This document shows positions 40,069 to 42,669 of a DNA stretch of 42,669 bases, piece by piece (the first letter of the stretch is position 1; each line of letters starts with the position of its first letter). The stretch covers positions 1 through 42,669 of the forward strand of contig NMUI01000013.1 in the NCBI GenBank assembly GCA_002221445.1, written 5' to 3'. The position numbers and the translations under genes are program-made. Below the pieces are notes generated by a model. The model was given only the letters and a program-made list of their open reading frames with translations. It ran no database searches and was not told where the DNA came from. Origin of the DNA: Phenylobacterium zucineum. Its GTDB lineage: Bacteria > Pseudomonadota > Alphaproteobacteria > Caulobacterales > Caulobacteraceae.

Positions 40069-41442
40069 TTACGAGACGGACGACTTCAGAACCTTGAAGG
40101 CTTCGAAGTTCTGGACGCCGCCGCCGACGCGCTTCGTGGTGTAGAAGCCCACGTAGCCCTTCACGGTGAACGGATCGCGGAGGACGCGGACGCCCACACG
40201 ATCAGCAATCAGGTAGGCCTGCTTCCAGTCGCCGAACGCAACCGACAGGGAGTTGGCAGCCAGGTCCGGCATGTCCTCCATCTCGGTGAGCGGGTAGCCG
40301 GCGAACGTATCCGCCTGACCATTCTGCAGACCCGGCACCCAGAGGTAGTCGGCATACTGCGTCTTGATCTTGCGCATACGAGCGACAGTGCGACGATTGG
40401 CGGTCCAACGCGCATTCTGACGGTAGGGATACTTGAGGTTGGCGATAATGTCGAAGAACACGTCGCCACCGGTACCGGCCGTTGCAGTCTGCGTGGTGAA
40501 GTCGCCGGCAGCGCCCGTCGGGACGTAACCGATCTTGCCCCAGGCCCAGGACGACTCGACCACAGTCGGATACGTCAGGAAACCGCGGGGCTTCTTCACG
40601 CCGTCACCCACCACGAAGGCATTGCCTTCCTTCTGAGCGAACGCGATGGCGACCTTCTCGGCGAGCCAGCTCTCGACGTTGATATAGGAGTCGTCGAGCA
40701 TCTGCTGAGTCGTGAACGGGAAGGCATACATCTCGTTGGCGATGATCTCGATATCCGCGAGCTGCGGCGTATTCGTCGCAGTACGGGGATCGGTTTCACC
40801 CACCCAGCCGGCCGAGGCGTTGTTCATGTCGGCAGCGAACTTGGTCGAGTAGTTGCCGATGGTCTGAACCTGCGCCACGGAACGAACCGGCGACACGAGA
40901 ACCTGCACAATGCGCAGAGTCTGGTCGAAGTTCGGCAGGACGGTATAACCGCCATCCGTGTCGGAGCCGGCAGACAGCGCCTTCATGTCGAGGTTCATGG
41001 CCTTGGCAGCCTTCTCCTCGTACTCGCGAAGCTCGCGCTTCGAGATGAAGTCGGAGCCCTTGCGCATGTGCTCCTGCCACTTGGCCGAGTATTCCTTGAC
41101 TTCCGGCGCTTCCTCCGGCTTGTCATTCGCCGCCTTGCTGAGGGCGAGCTGGCGCTTGACCTCGAGCATGTCCTTCTCGATACCTTCCTTGAGGGTATCA
41201 ATGGAGCCGTTGATGCGGTCGACGTGCTCGCGCAGAACCACGTCATCGACCTTCTTCTTGCCGATCTCCTTGAGGTGTTCGTCGTTCTTGGACTTGAACT
41301 CCTCAATGGTCCGCATGAAGCCATCAATGGCCTTCTTGGTCTCGGCGTTCAGAACGCCCGGGTCCACCCGGTCTCCACCGCCATTGTTGTCTTTGCGCTC
41401 GAGGCGACCAGCGGTCCCGAGCAGACGCTCATGATAAGTCAT
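40069..41442 (-). CDS. HK97-fold major capsid protein
   Basis: A 457-residue protein. The first 150 residues are charged and helical (TKKAIDGFMRTIEEFKSKND, RINGSIDTLKEGIEKDMLEV), the scaffold-like delta domain normally cut off by the prohead protease. The capsid fold then starts around SAGSDTDGGYTVLPNFDQTL, with SPVRSVAQVQTIGNYSTKFA, GWVGETDPRTATNTPQLADI and EMYAFPFTTQQMLDDSYINV, and closes with FGDWKQAYLIADRVGVRVLR and KGYVGFYTTKRVGGGVQNFE, all textbook phage_capsid (PF05065) segments. The delta domain cleavage probably falls before residue 155. It follows the protease by 15 bases. Confidence 0.97.
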   Translation of the reverse strand: MTYHERLLGTAGRLERKDNNGGGDRVDPGVLNAETKKAIDGFMRTIEEFKSKNDEHLKEIGKKKVDDVVLREHVDRINGSIDTLKEGIEKDMLEVKRQLALSKAANDKPEEAPEVKEYSAKWQEHMRKGSDFISKRELREYEEKAAKAMNLDMKALSAGSDTDGGYTVLPNFDQTLRIVQVLVSPVRSVAQVQTIGNYSTKFAADMNNASAGWVGETDPRTATNTPQLADIEIIANEMYAFPFTTQQMLDDSYINVESWLAEKVAIAFAQKEGNAFVVGDGVKKPRGFLTYPTVVESSWAWGKIGYVPTGAAGDFTTQTATAGTGGDVFFDIIANLKYPYRQNARWTANRRTVARMRKIKTQYADYLWVPGLQNGQADTFAGYPLTEMEDMPDLAANSLSVAFGDWKQAYLIADRVGVRVLRDPFTVKGYVGFYTTKRVGGGVQNFEAFKVLKSSVS

Positions 41443-41457
41443 CTGTCTTTCTCCTGT

Positions 41458-42108
41458 TTAGCCCAGCAGGCGCTGAGCATGTTGAAGTGCCGCCACGAAG
41501 GCAGCGTTCTCGGAAGCTCCGTCAGCCTCTCGCTGATCGAACGACTCCTTTGCCCGCTTCAGCCCGTGAAGTGTCACGCGCTTGGCGAACTCTCGAGACA
41601 GGCCTGCCTCACGCAGGATCAGCTCAAGGTCTTTCTCGGTCAGGTCATTCTTGACCGAAGAAATGGTAGCAGCCTCGTTCATGGGGAACGTGACCACGGA
41701 AATCTCCCGCAGGTCGGCCTTGCCGATCTTGCGAATGCCGCTGTTGCGGTCATAGTCGTCCTCGAGCGTGATGAACCCGATTGACATGCCGTCGATGGCA
41801 CCCATCTTCATCAGCTCGTAGGTCTCTTTGCCGAGCATCGTGCCCATCGCCAGGTTGCCCTTGACGAACAAGCCCTTGGTGTCTTCGGCAGCGTCAGTCC
41901 ACGCGCCAATCGGGCGGGACGGATCGTGCTGCCAAAGCATCTTGATCTTGTCGGCAGGTCGAGACTTGAGCGAGGACTTGAATGCGCCCGGGAGCACAAT
42001 GTCTCGGCCTTGGTCAACATTGTTGAAGACTGACGCATAGCCCTCAAAGCTGCCGTCTTCCTTGACAGCCTTGCTATCGAGCTCAACGGACAGTTGTTTG
42101 AGGCTCAT
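41458..42108 (-). CDS. HK97-type prohead protease
   Basis: A 216-residue serine protease from ATG 42108 (AAAGGA upstream, ATGA overlap with the head morphogenesis stop). The family motifs are GSFEGYASVFNNVDQGRDIV, LPGAFKSSLK, MLWQHDPSRPIGAW with catalytic His61, GAIDGMSIGF with catalytic Ser109, and LREISVVTFPMNEAATI. It cleaves the capsid delta domain and itself during maturation. The C-terminal helical part (about 150-216) is the usual self-cleaved tail. Confidence 0.95.
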   Translation of the reverse strand: MSLKQLSVELDSKAVKEDGSFEGYASVFNNVDQGRDIVLPGAFKSSLKSRPADKIKMLWQHDPSRPIGAWTDAAEDTKGLFVKGNLAMGTMLGKETYELMKMGAIDGMSIGFITLEDDYDRNSGIRKIGKADLREISVVTFPMNEAATISSVKNDLTEKDLELILREAGLSREFAKRVTLHGLKRAKESFDQREADGASENAAFVAALQHAQRLLG

Positions 42109-42669
42109 GATCTTAATCCTTTCGGCCAATAGAGTGCCACACAGCGGCAGTTGATTACTTCCTTCGCGGGTCCGGTCGGGTCACCAGGGTATGCCATGAA
42201 CACGCCTCCCACAGCGAACAGTTCATCAAGTGCGACGACTTGACCATCTGCGAGGCTGTGCGACAAGCGAGTTCTGTCATCCTCGGTAGCGCCCCATTCC
42301 TTCTCCATGTCGAGGCCCGATTGTGCCGCTGTTTCATATGAGCCCTTTTGCGTGGCCGTATGCGTCTCGGTCCGCGCAATCGTGAATGCGCGTCGAGCTG
42401 CAGCCGGTCCCGTCATCTTGGCCCGTATGTCTTTGGCTATTTCCTTATTGCTCTTACCTTCCTCCACACCTCGGTTGAGCACACGCTGCAGGAACCGACG
42501 AGTGGACTCGGTGATATTCTCGACAAGACGAGCGGCATGACGTTTCGCCCAGGTCTTGACGCCTTCCTTGTATATCTTGCCAAGGTCGATGCCTTTCACC
42601 TCGAGTTGGGTGAAGTATTTCAGCTCTTCGGCCTGCATTTCAGCAGCCCGCATTGCCGATGCCTCGAGG
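42105..42669 (-). CDS. Phage head morphogenesis protein, C-terminal part (Mu gpF-like)
   Basis: This minus-strand frame is open from base 42669 and ends at TGA 42107-42105. After LEASA it reads MRAAEMQAEELKYFTQLEVK, then VENITESTRRFLQRVLNRGV and EEGKSNKEIAKDIRAKM, and AFTIARTETHTATQKGSYET, the 'A..iARTEt..a.n.....a' motif of Phage_Mu_F. The end HSLADGQVVALDELFAVGGV then NCRCVALYWP contains the typical 'H...dGq.v..de.F..' and 'NCRC' motifs. The first ATG inside (42653) is not the natural start; the gene starts at 197 across the joined ends, giving 253 residues. Confidence 0.92.
   Translation of the reverse strand, partial: LEASAMRAAEMQAEELKYFTQLEVKGIDLGKIYKEGVKTWAKRHAARLVENITESTRRFLQRVLNRGVEEGKSNKEIAKDIRAKMTGPAAARRAFTIARTETHTATQKGSYETAAQSGLDMEKEWGATEDDRTRLSHSLADGQVVALDELFAVGGVFMAYPGDPTGPAKEVINCRCVALYWPKGLRS

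Noticed and set aside
38905-41784. A 959-codon open frame on the plus strand opposite the capsid and connector genes
   Set aside because: It is antisense to proteins with clear families; it lacks a ribosome site, is rich in Arg, His, Leu and Val as expected for a reverse shadow of high-GC coding DNA, and shows no motif.

Overview
The window is a tailed-phage genome, most likely complete, cut open at an arbitrary point. On the minus strand a head-morphogenesis gene runs off the left end (197 to 1) and continues in the same frame from the right end (42669 to 42105), so joining the two ends restores one 253-residue protein between portal and prohead protease. The HK97-type head genes and a tail module typical of alphaproteobacterial gene transfer agents (GTA gp10-gp15 homologues: two tail chaperone frames, tape measure, DUF2460, DUF2163, NlpC/P60, GTA TIM-barrel protein) point to a siphovirus-like phage of an alphaproteobacterium. 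I found no integrase, excision cassette, tRNA or CRISPR array. With no integrase, a virulent lifestyle is the simplest reading, but it is not proven.

Layout. The late transcript is on the minus strand. It starts at a promoter near 3170 and runs through terminase (3071-1508), portal, the joined ends, protease, capsid, connectors, tail, receptor-binding candidate and lysis genes, to a terminator at about 24.9 kb. The early transcript is on the plus strand from about 4.25 kb to a terminator at 24.84-24.87 kb. The two converge on back-to-back hairpins. Between the divergent starts lies a 454-bp control region (3849-4302) with repeated, partly palindromic operator- or iteron-like elements and a small HTH gene beside it. 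A minus-strand island at 11.9-14.0 kb holds a primase-helicase and a small HTH gene.

Early genes fall into groups: small hypothetical proteins and zinc-ribbon proteins (4.3-8.5 kb); a DexA-like exonuclease; ThyX; a T4 DenV-like glycosylase; and a secreted M15-type peptidase. A nucleotide-metabolism cassette follows (14.06-17.88 kb) with a dNMP kinase-like protein, a MazG-like pyrophosphohydrolase, two thymidylate-synthase-fold proteins and a dCMP deaminase. Then comes the replication and recombination block: a uracil-DNA-glycosylase fused to family-A DNA polymerase, a PD-(D/E)XK nuclease, a Sak4/RecA-like ATPase, a DUF669 ssDNA-binding protein, VRR-NUC and an SNF2 helicase.

The most interesting system is this nucleotide cassette. 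The second ThyA-like protein keeps the thymidylate synthase spacing Cys-x19-Arg-Ser-Cys-Asp, but has Asp where dUMP-specific enzymes have Asn. That Asp is the hallmark of dCMP-specific enzymes such as T4 dCMP hydroxymethylase. With a kinase and a MazG-type enzyme next to it (roles of T4 gp1 and gp56), the phage may make a modified cytosine for its DNA. Other points of note are the UDG-polymerase fusion, a canonical -1 slippery heptamer (C CCT TTG) in the tail chaperone, a small HTH module repeated in four early proteins, and at least three genes interrupted by apparent single-base losses.
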